This document shows, piece after piece, positions 33,027 through 42,753 of a DNA stretch of 54,307 nucleotides. Made by a program: the position numbers and the translations under genes. This DNA is from Bacteroidales bacterium. GTDB lineage: Bacteria > Bacteroidota > Bacteroidia > Bacteroidales > F082. Under the pieces are notes generated by a model. That model was not told where the DNA came from, searched no databases, and was given only the letters and a program-made list of their open reading frames with translations. The stretch is from NCBI GenBank assembly GCA_017549605.1, contig JAFYUH010000202.1, forward strand, positions 1-54,307. The letters run 5' to 3'. Position 1 is the first letter of the stretch. Each line of letters opens with the position of its first letter.

Positions 33027-33359
33027 ATGAAAAAACTTCTTTTAGTATTAGGCATGGTTACAGTATTATTAGCAAGTTGCTGTAACAACAATCAAGGCGC
33101 ACAAAAGTGCAACGGCAAAGCAGAACAAAAATGCGAACAAAAATGTGAAGGTCATAACCACGACAAGGCAGCTTGCAATCACGAAGGTGAGATGAAAGCT
33201 TGTCAAGGTCATAATCATGAAGCATGTGAAAAGAAATGTGACAACGCTCAAAAATGTGATGGTCAAAAACCAGAAACATGCGAAAAGAAATGTGACAATG
33301 CATGTGATCATCAACATGAACACCAACATCAACATGAAGGCTGTAACCATCAACATTAA
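33027..33359 (+). CDS. Cys/His-rich lipoprotein, probable metal binder
   Basis: A 110-residue lipoprotein (lipobox LASC, Cys18). The mature part is built almost wholly of short repeats rich in Cys, His, Lys, Glu and Gln: about 14 Cys in all and 12 His. Motifs include GHNH (twice), CEKKCDNA (twice) and a His-rich tail of alternating His. Nothing hydrophobic remains, so it is probably unfolded until it binds metal. I know no named family for it. A role in binding or buffering Zn, Cu, Ni or Fe at the envelope is inferred from composition alone. It precedes the Fe-S enzyme PFOR but has its own promoter and terminator. Confidence 0.8.
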   Translation: MKKLLLVLGMVTVLLASCCNNNQGAQKCNGKAEQKCEQKCEGHNHDKAACNHEGEMKACQGHNHEACEKKCDNAQKCDGQKPETCEKKCDNACDHQHEHQHQHEGCNHQH

Positions 33360-33420
33360 TCAGCGAAATTATTTTAATGTAGCATAAAACAATTCATCAT
33401 TTGATGTTTTATATAAGAGA

Positions 33421-33442
33421 GCGGATTTATTCCGCTTTTTTT
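33421..33442 (+). terminator. terminator after the Cys/His-rich lipoprotein gene
   Basis: GCGGA/TCCGC stem, 5-base loop, seven T. Confidence 0.82.
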
Positions 33443-33487
33443 GTTAAATAATTTATTACGATTTGCTTTTTGTGTATAAAAAAAAAT

Positions 33488-33495
33488 TAAATTTG
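33488..33495 (+). promoter_or_regulatory. -7 box of the PFOR gene
   Basis: TAAATTTG, 55 bases before the ATG. A TTTG at 33462-33465 is 22 bases upstream, slightly long for a -33 box. Confidence 0.65.
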
Positions 33496-33550
33496 CGTGT
33501 TAAAAAAGTGAAACTTGATATACTAATCATATCTAAAAAAATTAACAGTT

Positions 33551-36500
33551 ATGGCAGAAAAAAAATTTATGACATGTGATGGTAACTGCGCTGCAGCTCA
33601 CGTTTCTTATATGTTCAGTGAAGTTGCTGCGATCTATCCTATTACACCATCATCACCAATGGCAGAATATGTTGACGAATGGAGTGCCGCAGGCAGAAAA
33701 AATATCTTTGGAGAAAATGTTAAAGTCGTTGAAATGCAGTCTGAAGCTGGTGCTGCAGGTGCTGTTCACGGCTCATTACAAGCTGGTGCTTTAACCACCA
33801 CATATACAGCATCACAAGGTCTCTTGTTGATGATTCCTAACATGTACAAGATCGCTGGTGAGTTGTTGCCAGGCGTATTCCACGTCTCAGCACGTGCTTT
33901 GGCAGCTCAAGCATTGTCAATCTTCGGCGACCACGCTGACGTTATGAGCGCTCGTCAAACAGGTTTCGCTCTTTTAGCAACAGGTTCAGTACAAGAAATC
34001 ATGGACCTCGCTCCTGTAGCTCACCTCGCTGCTATTGAAGGCCGCGTTCCATTCATGCACTTCTTCGACGGTTTCCGTACATCACACGAAATCCAAAAGG
34101 TAGAAGCTGCTGACCAAGAAGAAATCAAGAAGCTCGTCAACTGGGAAGCTCTCAACGAATACCGCAAACGTGCCTTGAATCCAGAACATCCTGTTACACG
34201 CGGTACAGCACAAAACCCAGACATCTACTTCCAAACACGCGAATTACAAAACAAATACTACTATGCTCTTCCTGACATAGTAGCAAAATATATGAAAGAA
34301 ATGAGCAAGATTACTGGCCGTAAATATGCTCCTTTCACATACTATGGCGCACCAGATGCAACTAACATCATCATCGCTATGGGTTCTATCACCGACGTCA
34401 TCAAGACTGTGGTCGACAAAATTAACGCAGAAGGCAAGAAAGTCGGTTTGGTAAGCGTCCACCTCTATCGTCCTTTCAGCGTAAAATATCTCTTGGATGT
34501 TGTTCCTGATACAGTAAAACGTATCTGTGTCCTCGACAGAACAAAAGACACTGGCGCTAACGGCGAACCTCTCTACTTAGACGTTGTTGAAGCTTACAAC
34601 GATTTGTTCAGACACCACAGCACACACTTGCCACATATCATCGGCGGTCGCTATGGCTTGTCATCAAAAGACACAACACCTGCTCACATCTTGTCAGTAT
34701 TCAAAAACTTAGAGAGACCTGAACCTCGTAACAGATTCACCATCGGTATCAACGATGACGTTACTTTCGGTTCTCTCCCAATGCTTCCTGAGTTCTCAAT
34801 CCTTCCTAAAGGCACTTTCGAAGCTAAGTTCTACGGTCTCGGCGCTGACGGTACTGTAGGTGCTAACAAGAACTCTATCAAGATCATCGGTGACAACACA
34901 AATAAATACAGTCAGGCTTATTTCGACTACGACTCAAAGAAATCAGGCGGTTACACATGTTCACACCTCCGTTTCGGCGACCAGCCAATCTTGGCTCCTT
35001 ATCTCGTAGGTACTCCTGACTTCGTAGCAGTTCACGTTCCTTCATACTTAAGCAAATATGACTGCTTACGTGGTTTGAAAGACAACGGTACATTCTTATA
35101 CAACTCACCATGGGATGTAGAAGAAACCAAGAAACACCTTCCAGACTTCGTCAAGAAATATTTGGCAGTACATAACATCGACATGTACATCATCGATGCT
35201 ACTAAGATCGCTGACGAAATCGGTTTAGGTAACCGTACAAATACAATTCTCCAATCAGCATTCTTCAAGATCTCTGGCGTTATTCCTTACGACCTCGCTG
35301 TAGAACAAATGAAGAAATTCATCGTCAAGTCATACGGCAAGAAAGGTGAAGACATCGTTAAGATGAACTTCGCAGCTGTTGACCGCGGCGGCGAAATCAC
35401 CAAGTTGGAAATCCCAGCAGAATGGGCAAACTTAAGCTGCAAGACAGACTTCGTTTTGGAACCATTGAAAGGCGCACCAGAATTCATCAACAAGATCATG
35501 CGTCCAATGACAGCTCAGTTAGGCAACGACCTTCCTGTAAGCACATTCGAAGCTATCATAGACGGTACATTCCCAGCTGGTACAACAGCATACGAAAAAC
35601 GCGGCATCGCTACAGTAGTTCCAGAATGGAAATCAGAAAACTGTATCCAATGTAACCAATGTTCTTTAGTATGTCCTCACGCAGCGATACGTCCTGTTGT
35701 CATGACAGACGAAGAATTGGCTAACGCTCCTGAATCAATGAAGGCTATCGACATCAAGATGCCAAAAGAAATGGCAGGTATGCACTTCCGCATGCAAGTA
35801 TCCGTAATGGACTGTACAGGTTGCGGCAACTGCGCCGACGTATGTCCAGCTAAGGAAAAAGCATTGGTGATGAAACCATTTGAAAGCCAACTCGGCGAAG
35901 CTGAAAACTGGGAATACGGCCAACATAAAGTTACATATAAAGATGAACTCATCGACAAATACGCTAACATCAAGAACAGCCAATTCGCACAACCATTGTT
36001 CGAGTTCTCAGGCGCTTGTGCTGGCTGCGGCGAGACACCATATATCAAGACTATCACACAACTCTTCGGTGAAAGAATGATCGTAGCTAACGCAACAGGT
36101 TGTTCTTCAATCTATGGCGGTTCAGCTCCTGCTACTCCATACTGTAAGAACTACAGAAGCGGCAAGGGTGTTGCTTGGGCAAACAGCTTGTTCGAAGACA
36201 ATGCTGAATTCGGCCTCGGTATGCAGACAGCTACAACAAAACTCCGCGATCGCGTTGAACGTATCATGAGAGAAGCTATCGAAGAATGCAACTGCTGCAC
36301 AGCAGAATTGAAAGCTCTCTTCCAACAATGGATCGACAACCGCGAAAACGGTCAAGTAACAGAAAAACTCGCTCCACAGATCCTCGAAATGGCAGGAAAA
36401 TGCGACTGCACATACTGCAAACAAATCGTTGACCTTAAAGACCACTTGGTCAAGAAGTCACAATGGATCATCGGTGGTGACGGTTGGGCATACGACATCG

Positions 36501-37108
36501 GCTTCGGCGGCTTAGACCACGTATTGGCATCAGGCGAAGACGTCAACGTATTGGTTCTCGACACTGAAGTTTATTCAAATACTGGCGGCCAGTCATCAAA
36601 AGCTACTCCAACAGGTGCTGTTGCTAAGTTCGCTGCTTCAGGTAAGAAATTACGTAAGAAAGACCTCGGCATGATAGCTAAGAGCTACGGTTATGTATAC
36701 GTTGCTCAAGTAGCAATGGGCGCTAGCCAAGCTCAATACTTCAAAGCTATCAAAGAAGCTGAAGCTTATCCAGGTCCATCACTCGTTATCTGCTACGCTC
36801 CATGTATCAACCACGGCATCAAGGCTGGCATGGGTCGCACACAAAACGAAGAGAAATTGGCAGTCGAATGCGGTTACTGGCAACTCTACCGTTACAACCC
36901 AGCTGAAGAAGAAGCAGGTCAAAACGGTTTCCACTTGGACAGCAAAGAACCAGACTGGAGCAAGTTCCAAAACTTCATCATGGGCGAAGTTCGTTACAAC
37001 TCATTGTTGAAGACTTTCCCAGCAGAAGCAAAAGAATTGTTTGCTAAGACTGAACAATATGCAAAACTTCGCTACGAAGGATATAAGAAATTAAGCGAAG
37101 AAAAATAA
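33551..37108 (+). CDS. nifJ: pyruvate:ferredoxin (flavodoxin) oxidoreductase
   Basis: A 1185-residue single-chain PFOR that oxidises pyruvate to acetyl-CoA and CO2 and reduces ferredoxin. Domain order is normal: the N-terminal pyrimidine-binding domain (YPITPSSPMAEYVDEW), the CoA and gamma domains, a 2x[4Fe-4S] ferredoxin domain with CIQCNQCSLVC from Cys698 and CTGCGNCADVC from Cys755, and a C-terminal TPP domain with CAGCGETPYI, GGDGWAYDIGFGG and the Mg/TPP motif NTGGQSSKATPTG. Codon use suggests high expression. It fits with ackA and the hydEGF maturases in fermentation. A heptad repeat starts at the base after the stop. Confidence 0.97.
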   Translation: MAEKKFMTCDGNCAAAHVSYMFSEVAAIYPITPSSPMAEYVDEWSAAGRKNIFGENVKVVEMQSEAGAAGAVHGSLQAGALTTTYTASQGLLLMIPNMYKIAGELLPGVFHVSARALAAQALSIFGDHADVMSARQTGFALLATGSVQEIMDLAPVAHLAAIEGRVPFMHFFDGFRTSHEIQKVEAADQEEIKKLVNWEALNEYRKRALNPEHPVTRGTAQNPDIYFQTRELQNKYYYALPDIVAKYMKEMSKITGRKYAPFTYYGAPDATNIIIAMGSITDVIKTVVDKINAEGKKVGLVSVHLYRPFSVKYLLDVVPDTVKRICVLDRTKDTGANGEPLYLDVVEAYNDLFRHHSTHLPHIIGGRYGLSSKDTTPAHILSVFKNLERPEPRNRFTIGINDDVTFGSLPMLPEFSILPKGTFEAKFYGLGADGTVGANKNSIKIIGDNTNKYSQAYFDYDSKKSGGYTCSHLRFGDQPILAPYLVGTPDFVAVHVPSYLSKYDCLRGLKDNGTFLYNSPWDVEETKKHLPDFVKKYLAVHNIDMYIIDATKIADEIGLGNRTNTILQSAFFKISGVIPYDLAVEQMKKFIVKSYGKKGEDIVKMNFAAVDRGGEITKLEIPAEWANLSCKTDFVLEPLKGAPEFINKIMRPMTAQLGNDLPVSTFEAIIDGTFPAGTTAYEKRGIATVVPEWKSENCIQCNQCSLVCPHAAIRPVVMTDEELANAPESMKAIDIKMPKEMAGMHFRMQVSVMDCTGCGNCADVCPAKEKALVMKPFESQLGEAENWEYGQHKVTYKDELIDKYANIKNSQFAQPLFEFSGACAGCGETPYIKTITQLFGERMIVANATGCSSIYGGSAPATPYCKNYRSGKGVAWANSLFEDNAEFGLGMQTATTKLRDRVERIMREAIEECNCCTAELKALFQQWIDNRENGQVTEKLAPQILEMAGKCDCTYCKQIVDLKDHLVKKSQWIIGGDGWAYDIGFGGLDHVLASGEDVNVLVLDTEVYSNTGGQSSKATPTGAVAKFAASGKKLRKKDLGMIAKSYGYVYVAQVAMGASQAQYFKAIKEAEAYPGPSLVICYAPCINHGIKAGMGRTQNEEKLAVECGYWQLYRYNPAEEEAGQNGFHLDSKEPDWSKFQNFIMGEVRYNSLLKTFPAEAKELFAKTEQYAKLRYEGYKKLSEEK

Positions 37109-37150
37109 TCTTGAACTTTGAACCTTGAACTAAGGCTTTTGAACTTCAAG
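37109..37150 (+). repeat. heptad repeat directly after the PFOR stop (unit NNNTGAA)
   Basis: Six 7-base units in perfect phase, four ending TTGAA, begin at the first base after TAA. TGA occurs in most units, hence in all frames. The terminator follows 10 bases later. Confidence 0.82.
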
Positions 37151-37160
37151 GACTTTATAA

Positions 37161-37197
37161 GAACTCTGGAATTCTAGAATTTCAGAGTTCTTTTTTT
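37161..37197 (+). terminator. terminator of the PFOR gene
   Basis: GAACTCTG/CAGAGTTC stem extended by AATTC pairing, then seven T. Confidence 0.87.
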
Positions 37198-37198
37198 A

Positions 37199-37206
37199 TA
37201 TATTTG
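37199..37206 (+). promoter_or_regulatory. -7 box of the TonB-dependent receptor gene
   Basis: TATATTTG, directly after the PFOR terminator and 32 bases before the ATG. No -33 box is recognisable because the terminator occupies that place. Confidence 0.55.
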
Positions 37207-37237
37207 CGATAATAATTTATAATCAAACATTTCTTTT

Positions 37238-39604
37238 ATGAGGAAAATCTTCTTATGTTTTATATTATTGATTTTTAATCTGAACATATTCGCACAAAAT
37301 AATATATCTTCTATTAAGGGAAAAGTTATTGATGAGAATGATACACCGCTTCCTTATGTCTCGGTTGCCGTTTACCAAGATGATAATATTATAACTGGTA
37401 CCATCACCAACGACGATGGTATCTTCACTTTAAAAGTTCAGCAGTCTGACAAAGAACTACGTCTTGCTTTTGATTTCGTCGGTTATATTAAGGAAGAAAT
37501 AAAAACAACACCAAATAAAGCAAAGATTGAAGTCGGCAATATAGTTCTAAAAGAGAACGTTGTCATGCTCGACGATGTTGTTATAAGTTCCACCGCCGTC
37601 GCTCATAAATCAACCGTAGAACATACAAGCATCAATGCGTCGGCCAACATCGCTTCTTCCAAGGGCAGCGCTCTTGACATCCTCAGCGCTTCATCATCAA
37701 TATCAATGCAAAATGATATCATCTCGATCCGCGGCAACAGCAACATCCTCGTACTCATCGACGGCGTACCTACAACAGTTACTGATTTGTCAACGATACC
37801 TGCCGCCAATATAAAAACAATCGATGTCATCACTAACCCAGATGCTTCATACGATTCAGAAGGCACTGGCGGAATTATCAACATCATAATGAAAAAAGAA
37901 AGTGCCAAGGGTTTCAGCGGAGTGATAGGTGCAAACTACGGATTCAACCATTTCGTGACTGGCAATACAGCCTTTTCGTATAACAGTAAAAAAGTTTCTT
38001 ATCGTTTCAGTTATAATACAAAATATGAAGACGATATTATCAACAGTTCGCTTACACGTCTTATGAAAGAGTCAGGAAGTCTAATCTCACAACAGATGGT
38101 GTCAAACAGATATACATTTAATAATAATGTAAGTATTGGAGCTGATTTCAGAATCAACAAGAAGAACACTATGACCGTCGATTTGAAATATATGTCGCCA
38201 CGATTGAATGTGAAACAAGATTTACAAAACACCATCACACATAATAGCACTTCTTATGAATCACGACATAATGACGTGACTTGGAACAGAGATAATATTG
38301 AAGCTGTAGTAATGTATCGTCATATCATCAAACCAGAAACATCTGATATCTCTTTCAAAGGATCGATATCTAAAATCTGGGGAAGACGACCTTCATATTA
38401 TTATGTAGAAAATAAACTTCAGAATTACTCAAACTCAGGTGGAAGTCCTTTCATATCTAACTTCCAAACCGATCTCAAACAGAAATTAAGCCGAGGTACC
38501 TTGAGTGCAGGAGCGAAAGTGACATACCGCAGTAACGACATATATCACGAGTTTTTTGCTTTGGAAAATGAAAATTGGATTTATTCTGATTCTTTCAGTA
38601 ACGATCTGTTACATACAGAACTTATTCCTGCAGCTTACGTTATGTTCTCTTCAAAAAACATTGGCAAGTTCAGCTATAAAGTTGGTCTGAGAGGAGAATA
38701 CAGCATAGTAACATTAGACAGCAAGCATGAAAATATAGATACAAAAAAAGATGACATTTTCATTGCGCCAAGTCTTTCTGGAACATATAAAATATCTGAC
38801 AAGCAAGACTTGTCACTTGCATTCTCTCGAAGAATAGGACGTCCTACATATCCTCAACTGACACCTTATATGAGTATGGTCGATGCCATGACTTACGAAC
38901 AAGGCAATATGAATTTACAAGCCGAAAAGACATCGAAACTAGATTTGACATATAATATAAAAGGTAAAAAATTCAATATTTTTGCTGACGCATACTTCAA
39001 CTATACAGAAGACTATATCTCCCAGATAACAGAAGTCATTGACGGACTGCTCATCACAACATATATCAATGCCGCATACGATATGAAAAGTGGTCTTGAC
39101 CTATCGTTAAAGATATTCCCTTGGGAATGGATAACCGCCACATTTAGTTCCAACACTTTCTATGTAAAGACATGCGGTCAGTTTAAAAAAGCCGACTATG
39201 ACTTTAGCATGATAGACATTGACAACGAAGGATTGTCAAATAATTCTAACATCATGCTTGATCTTATTCCCAGAAAAAACACAAATATTCAGTTGCAATA
39301 TTTCATCATGACACCACAATATTATCCACAGCTCACCACATCATTTATGCATAAGATGAATGTAGGCATAAAGCAAAAACTCATGAAAGGTGCCATGACA
39401 TTATCTCTACTCGTTACCGATGTCTTTAACACATACAAATGGGAAGTTCATTCATACAACAGAATTTACGATCTTACAAACATAAGCAAGCAGAAAAGCC
39501 GAATGTTATGGATAGGTATATCATATAATTTCAATTCATATAAACAAAATAAAGCAGATAAAGCTGGAGACGCTGACAGAAATCTGATTAAGTTTGGCTT
39601 GTAA
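37238..39604 (+). CDS. TonB-dependent outer-membrane receptor with carboxypeptidase-regulatory-like domain
   Basis: A 788-residue outer-membrane protein. Signal peptide (about 1-19), a carboxypeptidase-regulatory-like beta domain (about 24-105; IKGKVIDENDTPLPYVSVAVY ... F-L-V ... FVGY), a plug domain (about 115-215; ISIRGNSNILVLIDGVP and GTGGIINIIMKK) and a ~22-strand barrel of the family outer_membrane_beta-barrel type. No SusD-like partner or substrate-binding gene is next to it, so it is not a standard glycan PUL pair. It may take up peptides, siderophores or metal chelates. The C-terminus ends in a short charged stretch rather than the usual aromatic residue. Confidence 0.88.
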   Translation: MRKIFLCFILLIFNLNIFAQNNISSIKGKVIDENDTPLPYVSVAVYQDDNIITGTITNDDGIFTLKVQQSDKELRLAFDFVGYIKEEIKTTPNKAKIEVGNIVLKENVVMLDDVVISSTAVAHKSTVEHTSINASANIASSKGSALDILSASSSISMQNDIISIRGNSNILVLIDGVPTTVTDLSTIPAANIKTIDVITNPDASYDSEGTGGIINIIMKKESAKGFSGVIGANYGFNHFVTGNTAFSYNSKKVSYRFSYNTKYEDDIINSSLTRLMKESGSLISQQMVSNRYTFNNNVSIGADFRINKKNTMTVDLKYMSPRLNVKQDLQNTITHNSTSYESRHNDVTWNRDNIEAVVMYRHIIKPETSDISFKGSISKIWGRRPSYYYVENKLQNYSNSGGSPFISNFQTDLKQKLSRGTLSAGAKVTYRSNDIYHEFFALENENWIYSDSFSNDLLHTELIPAAYVMFSSKNIGKFSYKVGLRGEYSIVTLDSKHENIDTKKDDIFIAPSLSGTYKISDKQDLSLAFSRRIGRPTYPQLTPYMSMVDAMTYEQGNMNLQAEKTSKLDLTYNIKGKKFNIFADAYFNYTEDYISQITEVIDGLLITTYINAAYDMKSGLDLSLKIFPWEWITATFSSNTFYVKTCGQFKKADYDFSMIDIDNEGLSNNSNIMLDLIPRKNTNIQLQYFIMTPQYYPQLTTSFMHKMNVGIKQKLMKGAMTLSLLVTDVFNTYKWEVHSYNRIYDLTNISKQKSRMLWIGISYNFNSYKQNKADKAGDADRNLIKFGL

Positions 39605-39673
39605 AACCGACTAAATTCACATATTTTGTCAACTTTTTCCCTCTTAATATGTTTCATAGTAAATTTTACCACT

Positions 39674-40249
39674 ATGAAACATATTCTTTTTATCATAGGC
39701 TCTTTTCGTAAAGAGTCTTTCAACAGACAACTTGCCAAGATTGCAGAAGACATTCTCAAAGACAGATTCGTGATTTCTTACCTCGACTTCAACGACATTC
39801 CATATATGAATCAAGATTGGGAAATCAAGGGACCTAGCAAATGTCTGACCCAAGAACAGGAGCGCATTCATCGAGTACGAGAGGAGATTCTCAAAGCCGA
39901 CGGCATCTGGATCTTCACTCCAGAATACAACCACAGCTATCCTGGATTATTGAAAAACCTCTTCGACTGGCTGTCTCGTCCTATGGATATTTCCAACTTC
40001 GCAAATCCAACAGCAGTACAGGGAAAGAAAGTCACAGTCAGCGGCGCTGGCGGCAAGAACAAGACAGCGTCATGCCGCGCCAAACTGAACGAGCTGTTGG
40101 AATATATCAAGATGGATGTGATGAAAGAACCTCAGGCTGGTATTGCCCTCGGCTTGGAAGCATGGGTAAAAGGTGAATTCAAACTCACCGAAGAACAACT
40201 TAACGAACTGAAAGAACAAGCAGAGAATTTTGCAGAATTTGTAGGATAA
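39674..40249 (+). CDS. NADPH-dependent FMN reductase family protein
   Basis: A 191-residue flavodoxin-like protein. The FMN phosphate loop GSFRKESFNRQLA lies near the N-terminus, and the second flavin motif TPEYNHSYPGLLKNLFDWL at about residue 80 is typical of NADPH:FMN/quinone reductases. The start at MKHILFIIG is chosen over an in-frame ATG 48 bases upstream because homologous proteins begin with this strand. Substrate may be quinones, azo dyes or chromate; not defined. It lies 43 bases before pyruvate kinase, which has its own promoter. Confidence 0.88.
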   Translation: MKHILFIIGSFRKESFNRQLAKIAEDILKDRFVISYLDFNDIPYMNQDWEIKGPSKCLTQEQERIHRVREEILKADGIWIFTPEYNHSYPGLLKNLFDWLSRPMDISNFANPTAVQGKKVTVSGAGGKNKTASCRAKLNELLEYIKMDVMKEPQAGIALGLEAWVKGEFKLTEEQLNELKEQAENFAEFVG

Positions 40250-40255
40250 AATTCA

Positions 40256-40263
40256 TATCTTTG
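40256..40263 (+). promoter_or_regulatory. -7 box of the pyruvate kinase gene
   Basis: TATCTTTG, 30 bases before the ATG. No well-spaced -33 box. Confidence 0.65.
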
Positions 40264-40292
40264 TTTGTTGATAAAAAATATATTTTATTACT

Positions 40293-41702
40293 ATGAAACA
40301 AACTAAGATAGTAGCTTCCATTAGCGACCTCCGTTGTGAGGTTGACTTTTTACGAGAATTATATAATGCCGGAGTCAACGTGATGCGAATCAACACGGCA
40401 CACGCTACTCCGGATGGCATCAAAAACGTCATCAACAACATCAGAGCTGTCTCAAGCCAGCTCGCTATCCTTATTGACACCAAAGGTCCAGAAATAAGAA
40501 CGACGAATGTCGAAGATCATATCTATTTCAAGACCGGAGACAAAGTGAGAATCTGCGGCAATCCTTCAGAGACAACGACTCGCGAATGCATCAACGTCTC
40601 ATATAGCAACTTCGTCCACGACCTCAACATCGGCAACGACGTGCTCATCGACGACGGCGAACTCGCACTGAAGATCGTCGATAAAAGTAACAACACCCTC
40701 TATGCCATCGTACAAAATGACGCCCGTCTCGGCAACAGAAAAAGCGTCAACGTGCCTGGCGTACATATTGAATTACCAGCGCTGACAGAGAAAGACAAGA
40801 CAAACATAAAACTCGCAATAGAAGAGAACCTCGACTTCATCGCTCACTCTTTCGTAAGAAACAAAAGCGACATCAAAGCCGTACAAGACATTCTCGACGA
40901 ATACAACAGCGATATAAAAATCATATCCAAGATTGAGAACCAGGAAGGCGTAGATAACATAGACGAAATCATCGAGGCTTCTTATGGCATCATGATCGCT
41001 CGCGGCGACCTCGGCATTGAGGTGCCTATTGAAAAGATTCCTGGCATCCAACGTAAGATCATACGCAAGTGCGTCATCGCCAACAAACCCGTCATCGTGG
41101 CAACGCAGATGCTTCATACAATGATAAACAACCCTCGTCCTACACGCGCTGAGGTGACAGACATCGCGAACGCCATTTATTACCGTACTGACGCTCTTAT
41201 GCTCAGCGGCGAGACTGCCTCCGGCAAATATCCTATCGAAGCAGTGAAGATGATGGCATCCATCGCAGAGCAGGCAGAGAAAGACAAGATGCGCGAAAAC
41301 GACATAGAAATCCCTCTTGACGAAAACAGCAGCGTCACGGAGTTCCTCGCGAAAAACGCCATCAAGGCAACCGAACTGCTCAGCGTCAAAGGTATCATAA
41401 CAGACGCCAACACAGGAAAGACAGCCCGCATCCTCTCCTCTTACCGAGGACCTAATCCCGTGATAGCATTATGTCATAATGAGAAACTTGTGCGACAACT
41501 CGCATTGAGTTATGGCATCACTCCTATATATCAAGCTGACAAAAAGGAATTGAAAGAAGAATATAAAAGCGCTTTGCAAATGCTTCTGAACAAAGGTTTC
41601 GTCAACACTGATGATAAAATCGTTTATCTCGGAGGAAGTTTCGGCGAAGAAGGCGGAACTACATTCCTAGAAATCAATAATGTAAAAGACATGATTAGTT
41701 AG
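40293..41702 (+). CDS. pyk: pyruvate kinase
   Basis: A 469-residue glycolytic enzyme making pyruvate and ATP from phosphoenolpyruvate. The barrel contains DTKGPEIR, the catalytic ISKIENQEGVDNIDEI, MIARGDLGIEVP and ATQMLHTM...PTRAEVTDIANA, and SGETASGKYP; a B domain and a C-terminal domain follow. The N-terminal substrate motif is RINTAHA instead of the usual RLNFSHG, as in the Bacteroides type of the enzyme. The effector loop region is short. The stop TAG lies in a GTTAGGA heptad. It pairs metabolically with the PPi-PFK and PFOR genes. Confidence 0.95.
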   Translation: MKQTKIVASISDLRCEVDFLRELYNAGVNVMRINTAHATPDGIKNVINNIRAVSSQLAILIDTKGPEIRTTNVEDHIYFKTGDKVRICGNPSETTTRECINVSYSNFVHDLNIGNDVLIDDGELALKIVDKSNNTLYAIVQNDARLGNRKSVNVPGVHIELPALTEKDKTNIKLAIEENLDFIAHSFVRNKSDIKAVQDILDEYNSDIKIISKIENQEGVDNIDEIIEASYGIMIARGDLGIEVPIEKIPGIQRKIIRKCVIANKPVIVATQMLHTMINNPRPTRAEVTDIANAIYYRTDALMLSGETASGKYPIEAVKMMASIAEQAEKDKMRENDIEIPLDENSSVTEFLAKNAIKATELLSVKGIITDANTGKTARILSSYRGPNPVIALCHNEKLVRQLALSYGITPIYQADKKELKEEYKSALQMLLNKGFVNTDDKIVYLGGSFGEEGGTTFLEINNVKDMIS

Positions 41703-41721
41703 GAATTAGGAGTCGGAAGTT
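41699..41721 (+). repeat. GTTAGGA-type heptad at the pyk 3' end
   Basis: GTTAGGAATTAGGAG spans the pyk stop codon (41700-41702). The same family in sense orientation follows the sigma factor, DUF2461 and DAHP synthase genes. Confidence 0.65.
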
Positions 41722-42708
41722 TTAGAAACTAAATCCGATTCCCAAATTTACTGGAACCAGACTTTCAGTGCTATATTTTTGATTGAAGAACTGTGTCAAC
41801 CCTGCTCTACCAAAGATTACGAAATCTTTAAAACTCAAGACTGCCAATGCATTGACACCAAAGGGATTGTAAGCAAGATTATCTGAAACTGTGTATTTGC
41901 CACCTTTTTCAAGCTTCACTTTCGACTTCATTTCGAAACGCCATTCAAATTCAGGGCCGAAAGAGAATGCCATTTTATTGCCACCTATTCTCCATTGCAA
42001 CTGAGCATTGACAGGCAAGCGAAGACTCCAATAACGCAGATAGCTTTTCTTGATATCTCCTTTATCTATAATATTTTCAAAACCATCAGGTACAACTTCA
42101 CCATCGTTGCCATAATAAAAATATGTGCTGTTAGGAGAATTGCTACCAGGATGGCTATAAGTTCCCAAAAAACAATCTAAGTGATTGTACGTATTTGATA
42201 TTCCGAATGCAGCTGTCAATCCAAAAGTGTTTTTCTTATTCTTGCACAATTTAATCTGAGAGAAATAAGAACCCCATTCAAACGAACTTGGCTTCTGGCG
42301 TACCAACGTCAAATGATTTGTTCCTACCAATGTTGAATATGCATAATATATTGTAGGATAAATTGGCTCAAAGGAACGGAAGTTTAATCTTGGGCTCCTG
42401 TCATCTTTGATAAAAGTTGGATTGATAGGAATGTTGATAGTAACGTTCCTTGTCTCTGTCTTACTAGCAACATTATTTTCATAGCGACTTTCATAATAAG
42501 GATTCTTCTCAAATTCTCCATTTTCATTGACAGAATATACGTTAATCTTCAATCCGTTAAAAGTATCAACTATCTTTACCTTATTATTATTGATAAGAAC
42601 TTCCACCTTGTCGCCACCGGCTATCACAACAGTGTCATTTTTTATTTCTTGAGAAAAAACTGTCACAGCAAACGCCATTAACATAGAAATCAATACTAAT
42701 CTTTTCAT
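41722..42708 (-). CDS. putative outer-membrane beta-barrel protein of the sigma factor operon
   Basis: A 328-residue exported protein (signal peptide about 1-19, ending VFSQ). The N-terminal ~90 residues are polar; from about 100 onward the sequence alternates as beta strands (WGSYFSQIKL, FGLTAAFGIS, LRLPVNAQLQWRI, MAFSFGPEFEWRF) and ends NLGIGFSF with a terminal Phe, as in small outer-membrane barrels. No specific family recognised. Fourth gene of the ECF operon after sigma factor, anti-sigma candidate and beta-ladder protein, so it may be a target or sensor of envelope stress. Confidence 0.75.
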   Translation of the reverse strand: MKRLVLISMLMAFAVTVFSQEIKNDTVVIAGGDKVEVLINNNKVKIVDTFNGLKINVYSVNENGEFEKNPYYESRYENNVASKTETRNVTINIPINPTFIKDDRSPRLNFRSFEPIYPTIYYAYSTLVGTNHLTLVRQKPSSFEWGSYFSQIKLCKNKKNTFGLTAAFGISNTYNHLDCFLGTYSHPGSNSPNSTYFYYGNDGEVVPDGFENIIDKGDIKKSYLRYWSLRLPVNAQLQWRIGGNKMAFSFGPEFEWRFEMKSKVKLEKGGKYTVSDNLAYNPFGVNALAVLSFKDFVIFGRAGLTQFFNQKYSTESLVPVNLGIGFSF

Positions 42709-42753
42709 ATCTTTAATATTTAAATTGTTAATTATTTATTACTAATTCTTACC

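Noticed and set aside
33058-33356. Minus-strand frames opposite the Cys/His-rich lipoprotein.
   Set aside because: The plus-strand frame has a lipobox, promoter and terminator; the others have none.
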